A stretch of DNA of 50,297 nt from JAVBMJ01 sp031552535 (lineage in GTDB: Bacteria > Bacteroidota > Bacteroidia > Bacteroidales > Rikenellaceae), in assembly GCA_031552535.1 (NCBI GenBank), contig JAVBMJ010000010.1:1-50297 (forward strand). The letters are read 5' to 3'. The notes beneath the pieces were generated by a model. It searched no databases, was not told the origin of the DNA, and saw nothing but the letters and a program-made list of their open reading frames with translations. This document shows, piece by piece, positions 43,471 through 50,297 of the stretch (the first letter of the stretch is position 1; every line of letters starts with the position of its first letter). A program made the translations under genes and the position numbers.

Positions 43471-46400
43471 TTAGAATTGGAGTTTAACACTAAACCCTAT
43501 GTTGCGCAGACTCGGCTGCATGAAGTAATCGACACCCTGATAGAAAGTATTGGTACTCGGAGCCAGTTCGGGGTCGAACGGAGCTTTGCAATAGATCATC
43601 CAAAGGTTGCGTCCTATGAGGCTTACGTTCATCTTCATCTTGTCATTGAACCATTTCTGCGGAAGGTCGTATCCCAGGCTCAACTCCTGGAGGCGAACGT
43701 TGGTCGCGCTGTAAATATAATAAGCCCCGACACCCGTTCCAGCCCCGATGGTCTGGTAGAACATTTTCGCATCGACATTACCGTTGTTCAGAGGCACCCC
43801 GCCGTTATCCCTGGCTACGGCGCTTCGTTCAGATATACCATAGTAGTCGAGTATGGCCTCGGTATTCGATACCACCAAACCGCCTACACGTGCGTTAATC
43901 AGGAATCCGAGATTGACCCCTTTGTAAGAGAACGTATTAGACCATCCCATAGTATATTTAGGCAGCAAACTTCCTGCATATGTCTCCGGAATATCCACCA
44001 CTTCGACTTCATAGCTCTTCGAGTTGACCCAGATGTTGCCGTTACCGTCGGTTTTCAGGGCACGCGAGAAATAGATATCGCCTATGGATCCACCTTTTTT
44101 CAATACAATCTGCGGGGACCCCGACGTGCCAAGAATGTCTTTGCGCAACTCGGGCATCGAGATGGCTTCACCGGTCACAGGGTTGAGTACCCCGTCGGCG
44201 AGGTTATTGATCTTATTTTGGTTGAGCGTGTAAGTATAGCTGCTCGACCAATTGAACTCTCCCCATGATTTGTCGAATCCCAACGTAAGTTCCACCCCGC
44301 TGTTCTGAATGTCGCCGGCCTGTACAGGGACCTCACTGAAGCCTGAAGAGGCAGAGAGCGACGCCATGAAAGTCTGGTGGTAGGTGTTCGATTTGTAATA
44401 CGAAGCGTCGATGCGGAACATGTTGTTCAGAAAACGGGCGTTAAGACCGATCTCATATGATTCCGTCATCTCGGGTTTAAGGTCGGTATTGCGGAACCGG
44501 CGCAGGTTAGACCATGCGTGCAGGATGTCGTCGTACTCAAAATAAGGGTTTGTAAGGAAACGGGCGTATGAAGCACCGACATTACTATAGCCTCCACGTA
44601 TTTTCAGGAATGATATCCATTCGGGCAGGTCTACCATTTCGCTTATCACGCCAGACACCCCCACTGAAGGATAGAAGAACGAAGAATAGTTCGAAAATGC
44701 GAGGTGTGAATCCCAGTCGTTACGTGCCGTTGCCGTAAGGTACAACATGCCGCGCCAGGCCACTTCCAGGTTGGCGAATACCGACTGTACCTGATCGGTA
44801 TAGCCGTCCTGTTGGGGTTTGTAGTTGATTGGCGAAAGGTTCTGTATTGTAAAGAGGTTGTATTTGGCATAAAGGTCGCCGCGGTCTCCAACCAGATCCA
44901 TTCTCAGGTCTTTGATCGATCCCCCGATGTTGGCGCTGATGTTGAAGTCGCCGAAACGTTTATTGATGTTGGCCATTACGTCTCCATAGAATTGGCGTTG
45001 ATCGCGTTTGATCATTGCATAGCGCCCTTTCTCACTGGCAAAGTTGGGATCGGTACTTGCATAGAACTTCTCCTCTATGTCTATGTGGGTATTGTCGAGG
45101 TTGGCACGTCCCGTAATGTCGAGCCAGTCCAACACCTTATACTGTAAGGTTGCCCCGAACATATAGCGCTTTTTATCATTTTCGCGGTTCATGCGGTTCA
45201 TGATCCAGTAGGGGTTCTGCAAACTCTTACCCTGGTTGCCGTAGGGCCAGTATTGCAGGCTGATCTTGTTGACCTCTTCGTAACGCTCATACATCTGTAT
45301 TTCGCTGAAGTCGTCGCCGCGCGGGAACAGGTAAAGCGCCGGTAGCGGGTTGAAATATTGACCCTGCGATACGATGTTCTTATCATTTTGGATGATATAG
45401 CTCGCGCTCAGGTCGATAGTCAATTTGTCGTCGAGCAGGTTAGTCGTGTTGCGGAACGAGAAGTTGTAACGGTCGTAGCTGTTGTTGGGAAGTATACCGG
45501 TCGAATTATTGGTACCGATAGAAATATACTGCTGGTTCTTCTCCTTGCCGGTAGCCAGGGTTATCGAGTTGCTTACGTTAGCCCCTGTATTGAAAAAATT
45601 CTCGGGGTTATACCTAAGTGTCGTAGCGTCTCCCCAACTGTCGAACTCGCCGGTATTGTTGGCGTAGCGGTTCTGCATTTTAGACATCATGAACGGAGTG
45701 GAGAACGTCGTGCTATTGGCTATCGTAAGCACCGTCTGGTCGGGGAGCCCCTTTTTCGTATTGATGATGATCACACCGTTAGAAGCGTCGCTACCATAGA
45801 GCGCTGCCGCCGTAGGTCCGGTCAACACGTTGATACTGGCAATATCGTCGGGGTTCAGGTCGGCGACACTGTTGGTACCTGTCTGCACGGTCATCATACC
45901 GTTACCACCGCCCAGGTCGATGTTGAACATCGGCACACCGTCGATCACATACAGCGCTCCATTGTCTTTCGACAACGATTTAACCCCGCGCAGAACGACT
46001 TTAGATGCTGCTCCCGGCCCGCCTGCTCCTGTGTTTATCTGCACACCGGCGACTTTCCCGTTGAGGGCGTTCATGAAGTTGGGATCCTTTACGGTGGTGA
46101 ATTGTTCGGAGTTCACCTGTTGAACATTATAACTCAGCGACTTTTCTTCACGTTTGATACCCAGTGCCGTAACTACTACCTCGCCTACCATCTTGGCCTC
46201 TTCTTCCATAACCACGTCGATGGTGGCGTTGGCCGAAGTCACAGTCACAAGTTTGGTTTTGTATCCCAGGTATGCAAACTCAAGCGCGTTGCCGGGATTG
46301 GCCTGGATCGAGTACGTTCCGTCCATCCCGACCATAACTCCCTTCGTGGTACCCTGGATAATTACAGTTACGCCCGGAAGCGGACTCCCCGCTGCATCGC

Positions 46401-46806
46401 GCACCTTACCTTTGACGACCGACGGCTGGCGCTGATTGTCGCCTGCCGATTGCGATTTGGTAAGAACGATGTGGGTGGAATTTACTACATAATTGACTGC
46501 AGTGCCGCTAAAGAGTTTTTCGAGCACAGAATTAACATCGCTGTTCTGCACATGGATACTCACCGTGCGGTTGAGGTCGACATCTTCGACATCAAATACG
46601 GCAGACAGATTGGTTTGCTGCTTGATAGCATCCAAAACCTGCTTTACTGTGGCATTGTCCCTGTTGAACGTTACGCCTGTTGTTTGGGCAGACGCTCCCG
46701 GAACAAAAATCACCGCACATAGCAGTTGTGCCAGCACAAACAGCTTTGCCGTTTTCCGGAAACCCATCCTGGACGGACGAGTCGCTTCATTGTCATTTTT
46801 TCTCAT
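43471..46806 (-). CDS. SusC/RagA-family TonB-dependent receptor with an STN domain
   Basis: 1,111 residues. A signal peptide ends GASAQ. A secretin/TonB short N-terminal (STN) domain (about 45-115) marks receptors that signal to FecR; it is followed by a carboxypeptidase-D-like barrel domain (about 128-210), the plug (about 215-340, with LRGVKSLSKDNGALYVIDGVP and YGSDASNGVIIINTK), and the 22-strand barrel ending in FSVKLQF. It imports glycan across the outer membrane with energy from TonB. The 133-bp gap after fecR shows no TAnnTTTG promoter, which fits transcription by the nearby ECF sigma factor or read-through from fecR. Confidence 0.96.
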   Translation of the reverse strand: MRKNDNEATRPSRMGFRKTAKLFVLAQLLCAVIFVPGASAQTTGVTFNRDNATVKQVLDAIKQQTNLSAVFDVEDVDLNRTVSIHVQNSDVNSVLEKLFSGTAVNYVVNSTHIVLTKSQSAGDNQRQPSVVKGKVRDAAGSPLPGVTVIIQGTTKGVMVGMDGTYSIQANPGNALEFAYLGYKTKLVTVTSANATIDVVMEEEAKMVGEVVVTALGIKREEKSLSYNVQQVNSEQFTTVKDPNFMNALNGKVAGVQINTGAGGPGAASKVVLRGVKSLSKDNGALYVIDGVPMFNIDLGGGNGMMTVQTGTNSVADLNPDDIASINVLTGPTAAALYGSDASNGVIIINTKKGLPDQTVLTIANSTTFSTPFMMSKMQNRYANNTGEFDSWGDATTLRYNPENFFNTGANVSNSITLATGKEKNQQYISIGTNNSTGILPNNSYDRYNFSFRNTTNLLDDKLTIDLSASYIIQNDKNIVSQGQYFNPLPALYLFPRGDDFSEIQMYERYEEVNKISLQYWPYGNQGKSLQNPYWIMNRMNRENDKKRYMFGATLQYKVLDWLDITGRANLDNTHIDIEEKFYASTDPNFASEKGRYAMIKRDQRQFYGDVMANINKRFGDFNISANIGGSIKDLRMDLVGDRGDLYAKYNLFTIQNLSPINYKPQQDGYTDQVQSVFANLEVAWRGMLYLTATARNDWDSHLAFSNYSSFFYPSVGVSGVISEMVDLPEWISFLKIRGGYSNVGASYARFLTNPYFEYDDILHAWSNLRRFRNTDLKPEMTESYEIGLNARFLNNMFRIDASYYKSNTYHQTFMASLSASSGFSEVPVQAGDIQNSGVELTLGFDKSWGEFNWSSSYTYTLNQNKINNLADGVLNPVTGEAISMPELRKDILGTSGSPQIVLKKGGSIGDIYFSRALKTDGNGNIWVNSKSYEVEVVDIPETYAGSLLPKYTMGWSNTFSYKGVNLGFLINARVGGLVVSNTEAILDYYGISERSAVARDNGGVPLNNGNVDAKMFYQTIGAGTGVGAYYIYSATNVRLQELSLGYDLPQKWFNDKMKMNVSLIGRNLWMIYCKAPFDPELAPSTNTFYQGVDYFMQPSLRNIGFSVKLQF

Positions 46807-46939
46807 AGGTTTGTTTGGTTATTAATTTAAGTAGTTTGATTTATAATGTCTCGCCCCGAATGTTAAATGGGGCCGGCCTGAACGCAGGACGGGGAAGAAG
46901 AGCTGCTTTATTTAGTCAATATTTGTCCGGTATGGCCAT

Positions 46940-47950
46940 TTAGCGTGATTCGATATATATGTTGCGGCCTTCTATCCTGTAATCGAATTTCTCGGTAAGT
47001 CTCAATATGGACATTATACGGTAGATGTTATCATACGTGGAGAAATCGCAGGCAAATTTGCGTTGGCGGATCCGGTCGTCCTTGAATACTATCTCTATGT
47101 TGTAGTTGCGCTCCAGGGTGCGTGCTATCTGTTCGAAGGTATCTCCATCGAAGTGGAGTTTGCCGTCTATCCAACTTATCGATAAATCTGCATGCGGATT
47201 ATTCGACAAACGTGTCCCTCCCGAGAGTTTGTCTATTACCAGTTCATCCTGTGGCTGCAGCACGATCCCGCGGCGATTTTTTATAAAAGGCGACTTGACA
47301 AGCAACGAACCTTCGAGCAATGTGGCATACAATGTTTCGTTGTCGGGATTGGACATGACATTGAACCGTGTGCCGAGCACCCTGACATCCATCCCGTCGC
47401 AATTCACCACAAATGGTTTACCCTCATTTTTTTCCACCTCGAAATAGGCTTCTCCCGACAGGGATACCTTGCGCTCTTTGGAAAATATCGCAAAACCGTA
47501 TTTAATCTCGCTGCATGAGTTGAGCCACACTTTGCTACCGTCCGGAAGGTCGACTTGCGTACGTTCGCCGATATTGGTGCGCACTGTTATAGGGTATTCT
47601 GTATGCCCGGCGATTCTGACGCCTATAAACCCTGAAAGCACGACTGCCATTGCAAATACGGCAACTGCAGAGGCCCATTTTACGCTTTTACGTGTATATA
47701 ACCTGCGTAGCGGTGTGTCCCTTTTTTGCTTTTCGTCGATTCGCATTTTGAATTCGGCATATCCTCTGGCCGGATTAGCCTGATACATAGCCGTCATACT
47801 ACGTTTAAGGATGTGAGCCTGGTAAAGGTTGTCCAATAATGCAGCATTCTCCTCGCTGGCCTTATACCAATGCTCCACCCGCGAACGTTCCCGGGCCGAT
47901 AATTGCCCTGAGAGGTAATGGGCCAAAAAATTCTCGTCTATACGGTTCAT
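46940..47950 (-). CDS. FecR-family anti-sigma factor
   Basis: 336 residues. The cytoplasmic N-terminal part (about 1-80: FLAHYLSGQLSARERSRVEHWY) holds the sigma factor. One membrane segment lies near residues 90-112 (ASAVAVFAMAVVLSGFIGV). The FecR domain (about 120-215) contains ERTQVDLPDGSKVWLNSCSEI, and a DUF4974 domain closes the protein (about 260-336). It relays glycan binding at the SusC STN domain to the ECF sigma factor. The sigma gene is divergent rather than immediately upstream on the same strand, so fecR is probably the first gene of the leftward unit. Confidence 0.94.
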   Translation of the reverse strand: MNRIDENFLAHYLSGQLSARERSRVEHWYKASEENAALLDNLYQAHILKRSMTAMYQANPARGYAEFKMRIDEKQKRDTPLRRLYTRKSVKWASAVAVFAMAVVLSGFIGVRIAGHTEYPITVRTNIGERTQVDLPDGSKVWLNSCSEIKYGFAIFSKERKVSLSGEAYFEVEKNEGKPFVVNCDGMDVRVLGTRFNVMSNPDNETLYATLLEGSLLVKSPFIKNRRGIVLQPQDELVIDKLSGGTRLSNNPHADLSISWIDGKLHFDGDTFEQIARTLERNYNIEIVFKDDRIRQRKFACDFSTYDNIYRIMSILRLTEKFDYRIEGRNIYIESR

Positions 47951-48042
47951 ATCAAAAGGGTCTGAAATTTTCTCCCGATTCAGTAGTTATACGAATAACC
48001 GGGCTTATATACTAAATGCACAGATGATATTTTTGAAAATAA

Positions 48043-48093
48043 AATTTAAACAGACTATTATATATAAGTTTCCCTGGGAAAATTAGACAGACT
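48043..48093 (+). repeat. dispersed short repeat, partial and full copies in tandem
   Basis: AATTTAAACAGACT (48043-48056) and then TTTCCCTGGGAAAATTAGAC plus AGACT (48069-48093). This is the same family as the copies at 28216, 48807 and 49998. It lies in the 259-bp divergent region between fecR and the sigma gene, upstream of the sigma promoter, and may touch regulation. Confidence 0.5.
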
Positions 48094-48124
48094 TTAACGT
48101 AAAAATCAAAGATTCATTAAAATT

Positions 48125-48155
48125 TTTGTATCCGAATAAAGATATGTTATATTTG
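48125..48155 (+). promoter_or_regulatory. promoter of the ECF sigma gene
   Basis: TTTG at 48125-48128, a 19-bp spacer and TATATTTG at 48148-48155 match the Bacteroidota sigma-A consensus exactly. The transcript would start near 48162, about 50 nt before the ATG. It suggests the sigma gene is expressed by the housekeeping sigma and is not self-dependent. Confidence 0.7.
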
Positions 48156-48209
48156 TGTTGGTATTGCTGCGTATTTGTCGATTAATGCGATACTCTGTTT
48201 GTGTAAAAT

Positions 48210-48800
48210 GTGGCTTTTATGGGCACTGTTCCCAATAAAATACCAGATAACCGGTCAATCATCCTTGCGTTGCGTCAGGATGACGGGGGCGCTGCATTCG
48301 AAATAGTGTTCAAGTATTATTATAGGAGTCTTTGTGCCTACGCGGGCCGATATGTGGCAGTAGAGGAGACGGAAGAGATAGTCCAGTCTACAATGATGTG
48401 GCTGTGGGAAAACCGAATGGGACTTATTCCGGAGCTGTCTTTAAATTCACTACTTTTTACGATAGTGAAAAACAAGGCTCTCGATAGGGTGGCGCACATG
48501 AAACGTACGCGCAAAATTTATGATATGCTTGCCGATAAATTCAGGGATAAGTTCGACGATCCGGAATTTTATTCGGTCGAGGAGTTATCCAGATTAATGG
48601 CAGAGGCTATAGGCCGACTTCCGGATAGCTATCGTAAATATTTTGAAATGAGTCGTATAGATGGGAAAACGCATCAGCAGATAGCTGAGGAATTGAAGGT
48701 ATCCCATCAAACGGTGAACTATAATATAAGTAAGGCGCTGAGGCTTTTGCGCGATGAATTGAAGGATCTAAGTTTTTTGGTCGCTATTTTTATAATATAG
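48210..48800 (+). CDS. ECF-type RNA polymerase sigma factor (SusC/FecR-linked)
   Basis: 196 residues. Region 2 (about 20-90) includes FEIVFKYYYRSLCAYAGRYVAVEETEEIVQSTMMWLWENR. Region 4 (about 130-185) has GRLPDSYRKYFEMSRIDGKTHQQIAEELKVSHQTVNYNISKAL, a normal helix-turn-helix. Regions 1 and 3 are absent, as in group IV sigma factors. It should drive the susC unit when FecR releases it. The C-terminal tail (LSFLVAIFII) is unusually hydrophobic, as seen in some Bacteroidota ECF factors. It is transcribed away from fecR from its own promoter. Confidence 0.94.
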   Translation: MAFMGTVPNKIPDNRSIILALRQDDGGAAFEIVFKYYYRSLCAYAGRYVAVEETEEIVQSTMMWLWENRMGLIPELSLNSLLFTIVKNKALDRVAHMKRTRKIYDMLADKFRDKFDDPEFYSVEELSRLMAEAIGRLPDSYRKYFEMSRIDGKTHQQIAEELKVSHQTVNYNISKALRLLRDELKDLSFLVAIFII

Positions 48801-48806
48801 AGTTGG

Positions 48807-48827
48807 TTTCCCGTGGAATAGACAACC
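48807..48827 (+). repeat. dispersed short repeat, diverged copy
   Basis: TTTCCCGTGGAAT then AGACAACC, 6 bp after the sigma gene stop. It matches the TTTCCCnnGG...AATTAGACA core of the other copies with small gaps. It lies between the sigma gene and the DUF1893 gene. Confidence 0.35.
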
Positions 48828-48860
48828 CAATAGCAAACTGTAAGTTACGGAATCTTTTCG

Positions 48861-49274
48861 ATGGATATTGCCTGTTTATTACATGACGGAGGATATTCCT
48901 GTGTTGTTGAAAACGGAGGAGAGGTAAGGCCTTTTCTTGGTCGTGGTGTTTCGGATCTTTACCGGCTTTATAAGGCTGATGCTTCTTTTTTGTGCGGGGC
49001 ATCTGTGGCGGACAAGGTAGTGGGGAAGGCGGCGGCTGTTTTGATGGCGGCAGGAGGGGTGGCGGAAGTATACGCCGATGTCATAAGTACAGGAGCATTC
49101 GCGATGTTGGCCGGGGTCGGAGTGAAAATAGCCTATGGGATTAAGGTCCCTTTTATCATACGGCGTGACGGTAAGGGAATATGTCCGTTGGAAGAATTGT
49201 GTGCCGATGTGGTTGTGCCTGGGGATGGGGTAGAGCGGATCGCCAGTTTTATGGTACGTAATGGCAAGCTATAG
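48861..49274 (+). CDS. DUF1893 protein (137 aa)
   Basis: The sequence matches the DUF1893 pattern: CLLHDGGYSCVVENGGEVRPFLGRGVSDLYRLYK at the N-terminus, then GASVADKVVGKAAAVLMAAGGVAEVYADVIS and a central ALLMLAG-like segment (AMLAGVGVKIAYG), ending with CPLEELCADVV. The several cysteines and the KAAA..L core resemble the small YfkD/cytidine-deaminase-like fold proposed for the family, but no reaction is established. It is often followed by an ECF-transporter S component in Bacteroidales, as here. No promoter was recognised in the 60 bp upstream. Confidence 0.78.
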   Translation: MDIACLLHDGGYSCVVENGGEVRPFLGRGVSDLYRLYKADASFLCGASVADKVVGKAAAVLMAAGGVAEVYADVISTGAFAMLAGVGVKIAYGIKVPFIIRRDGKGICPLEELCADVVVPGDGVERIASFMVRNGKL

Positions 49275-49408
49275 TTCCCGACTGCCTGGGGATGGCAGGG
49301 AGATGCCGGAACTTTCGGGCGAGTGATCCACCCCGGATGTTTTTTGTGTTTCTTATTCTGCGGTATCTCCATTTCCTCCAGAACTTGCTGGCGGATTATT
49401 AACTGATT

Positions 49409-49933
49409 ATGTTTATCTGTATGGATACTTCAACGATTAAACTTTACAGGTTGGGTTATGCCGATTCACGTACCTATTTGTTCGTGTTATTGTTTATAGC
49501 GGGCAATATCGCTCTGCCTCAATTGTGCCATCTGGTCTTGTTGGGAGGCAAAATAATGCTGCCGATATATTTCTTCACACTCATAGGCGCTTATAAATAT
49601 GGTTGGAAAACTGGACTGTTGACTGCGTTATTTTCTCCTGTAGTGAACAATCTGTTGTTTGGAATGCCTGCTGCCGACATGCTGGTGATGATTATCGTCA
49701 AGTCAGTCCTGTTGGCTGTGGCAGCAGGTTTTGCAGCCAGTTGCTATAAAAGGATTTCAATCCCTGTAATCGCAGGAGTTGTCCTGGTCAGTCAACTTGC
49801 CGGCACCCTGATCGAGTGGGCCGTGGTGCGTGATTTATTTGTCGCATTACAGGATTTTCGCCTGGGTGTCCCCGGTATGTTGTTGCAGGTTTTCGGAGGG
49901 TATTTTCTGCTTAAAGCTATCGGTCGCAAATAG
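49409..49933 (+). CDS. ECF-transporter S-component-like membrane protein (174 aa)
   Basis: Five or six membrane segments: FVLLFIAGNIALPQLCHLVLLGG, IMLPIYFFTLIGAYKYGW, LTALFSPVVNNLLFG, MLVMIIVKSVLLAVAAGFAASC, ISIPVIAGVVLVSQLAGTLIEW and the final VPGMLLQVFGGYFLLKAI. This is the size and layout of vitamin-binding S components of energy-coupling factor transporters; the bound substrate is unknown. The start may be the second Met (49421). It lies 134 bp after the DUF1893 gene. That gap contains short inverted repeats (for example CTGCC / GGCAG near 49282-49298), but no riboswitch class is recognisable. Confidence 0.72.
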   Translation: MFICMDTSTIKLYRLGYADSRTYLFVLLFIAGNIALPQLCHLVLLGGKIMLPIYFFTLIGAYKYGWKTGLLTALFSPVVNNLLFGMPAADMLVMIIVKSVLLAVAAGFAASCYKRISIPVIAGVVLVSQLAGTLIEWAVVRDLFVALQDFRLGVPGMLLQVFGGYFLLKAIGRK

Positions 49934-49997
49934 CCCTGGCCGCGCGGATGGATCTATCGATGTAATGTATGCTTGTGAACTTAAGGATTTGTCTGAT

Positions 49998-50022
49998 TTT
50001 CCCGAGGTGAATTAGACAAACT
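49998..50022 (+). repeat. dispersed short repeat, copy near 50.0 kb
   Basis: TTTCCCGAGGTGAATTAGAC then AAACT. Together with the upstream TTTGTCTGATTTT it forms a loose inverted repeat. It lies 64 bp after the S-component gene stop in an otherwise featureless gap. Confidence 0.45.
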
Positions 50023-50101
50023 TTTATCGCGTTGATGACCTTTCTGTAATCAATATTTGACTGTCGACAAAGACCCGCAGTAGTCGCATCGAATCTTGCG
50101 C

Positions 50102-50151
50102 ATAAAATCAGAGGTTAGAAGAAACTAGTTTCTTCTAACCTCTGATTTTAT
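50102..50151. terminator. perfect 50-bp palindrome with no loop
   Basis: Arms of 25 bp (50102-50126 and 50127-50151) are exact complements. A- and T-rich outer ends (ATAAAATC / GATTTTAT) would serve as a bidirectional terminator, probably at the border of the insertion sequence that follows. Positions 49934-50101 otherwise hold only the repeat copy. Confidence 0.55.
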
Positions 50152-50188
50152 ATATTATATCACTACTGTCCACTAAAAAATTGGACGC

Positions 50189-50297
50189 TTAAAAGTTAAA
50201 CAAATTTGGCTCACCGGAGCCATCAGGTTCTTTGAGATAGTTGAGATTCGATTTGTCGAATAAGTCCCGGATCGGGGTTTTGTCAGTCAGCGATATG
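50189..50297 (-). CDS. IS4-like transposase, C-terminal 36 residues only
   Basis: The minus frame runs from the window edge to TAA at 50191-50189. The visible tail, ISLTDKTPIRDLFDKSN and then NLFNF, resembles the ending of IS4-family transposases of Bacteroidota, where LTDKTPLRDLF is common. The N-terminus is outside the window. The DNA after the stop (about 50163-50186) contains GTCCA / TGGAC and may be the insertion sequence end. Family call from memory of the motif; moderate confidence. Confidence 0.6.
   Translation of the reverse strand, partial: ISLTDKTPIRDLFDKSNLNYLKEPDGSGEPNLFNF

Noticed and set aside
45358..46722. 454-codon plus-strand open frame opposite susC
   Set aside because: It is the antisense of a clear SusC gene; composition is biased to His/Arg/Val with no recognisable domain.
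46807..46939. Housekeeping promoter before susC
   Set aside because: No TAnnTTTG box on the minus strand in this gap.
49275..49408. Riboswitch ahead of the S-component gene
   Set aside because: Short hairpins only; no TPP, cobalamin, preQ1 or other known conserved core could be found by eye.
1..50297. CRISPR arrays or cas genes
   Set aside because: No regularly spaced direct repeats and no Cas-like proteins were seen.

Overview
The window comes from a Bacteroidales-type genome (Bacteroidota). The evidence is a SusC/SusD pair with an ECF sigma factor and FecR anti-sigma factor, DUF1735 (BT_3987-like) lipoproteins, a BT_3928-type DoxX protein, and several intergenic promoters that fit the Bacteroidota pattern (TTG or TTTG, about 19 bp, TAnnTTTG). 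An Alistipes/Rikenellaceae-like host is a guess that the sequence alone cannot settle.

Positions 1 to about 21,665 are the right-hand part of an integrated element, read here as a prophage with a short-tailed (podovirus-like) virion plan. Reading leftwards on the minus strand there are two small virion or ejection-type proteins (17576-18184, 16447-17574), a giant 4,027-residue polyvalent protein (4201-16284) and a portal protein (2211-4196), followed by a terminator. Beyond the terminator lies a secreted RHS-family gene that runs off the left edge and has its own possible promoter. On the plus strand are a helix-turn-helix protein and a beta-rich tail or stabilization-type protein that run towards the attachment site. 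That site is the 3' portion of a tRNA-Leu(UAA) gene (21666-21724) with no 5' half, followed by the tRNA's native terminator. The chromosome is therefore on the right and the element on the left. Integrase, terminase large subunit, capsid and lysis genes are not in view.

Positions 22,098-33,882 are chromosomal housekeeping genes. They include a DUF362/ferredoxin protein, a thioesterase, guaB, a RibF-like protein that lacks the riboflavin-kinase signature, rex, a divergent BT_3928-like membrane protein, two envelope proteins of uncertain role, tmk, and sufCDS without sufB.

Positions 34,081-48,800 are a glycan utilisation locus aimed, by inference, at host N-glycans. Reading leftwards: fecR, susC, susD, a GH18 endoglycosidase, two DUF1735 surface lipoproteins (one with a discoidin-like and one with a LamG-like domain), a terminator, a new promoter, a DUF4838/GH163-type protein and a GH20 hexosaminidase. 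The ECF sigma gene is divergent from fecR. A likely scheme is that surface endoglycosidases release glycans from glycoprotein, SusCD imports them, and the hexosaminidase trims GlcNAc ends.

Positions 48,861-50,297 hold a DUF1893 protein, an ECF-transporter S-component-like membrane protein, a 50-bp perfect palindrome and the 3' end of an IS4-like transposase.

Items that stand out: a TA-flanked foldback element sitting exactly at a translational stop/start junction inside the prophage; a plausible gene nested out of frame inside the giant gene; a second foldback element at 28.2-28.4 kb; and a short dispersed repeat found in four intergenic places.
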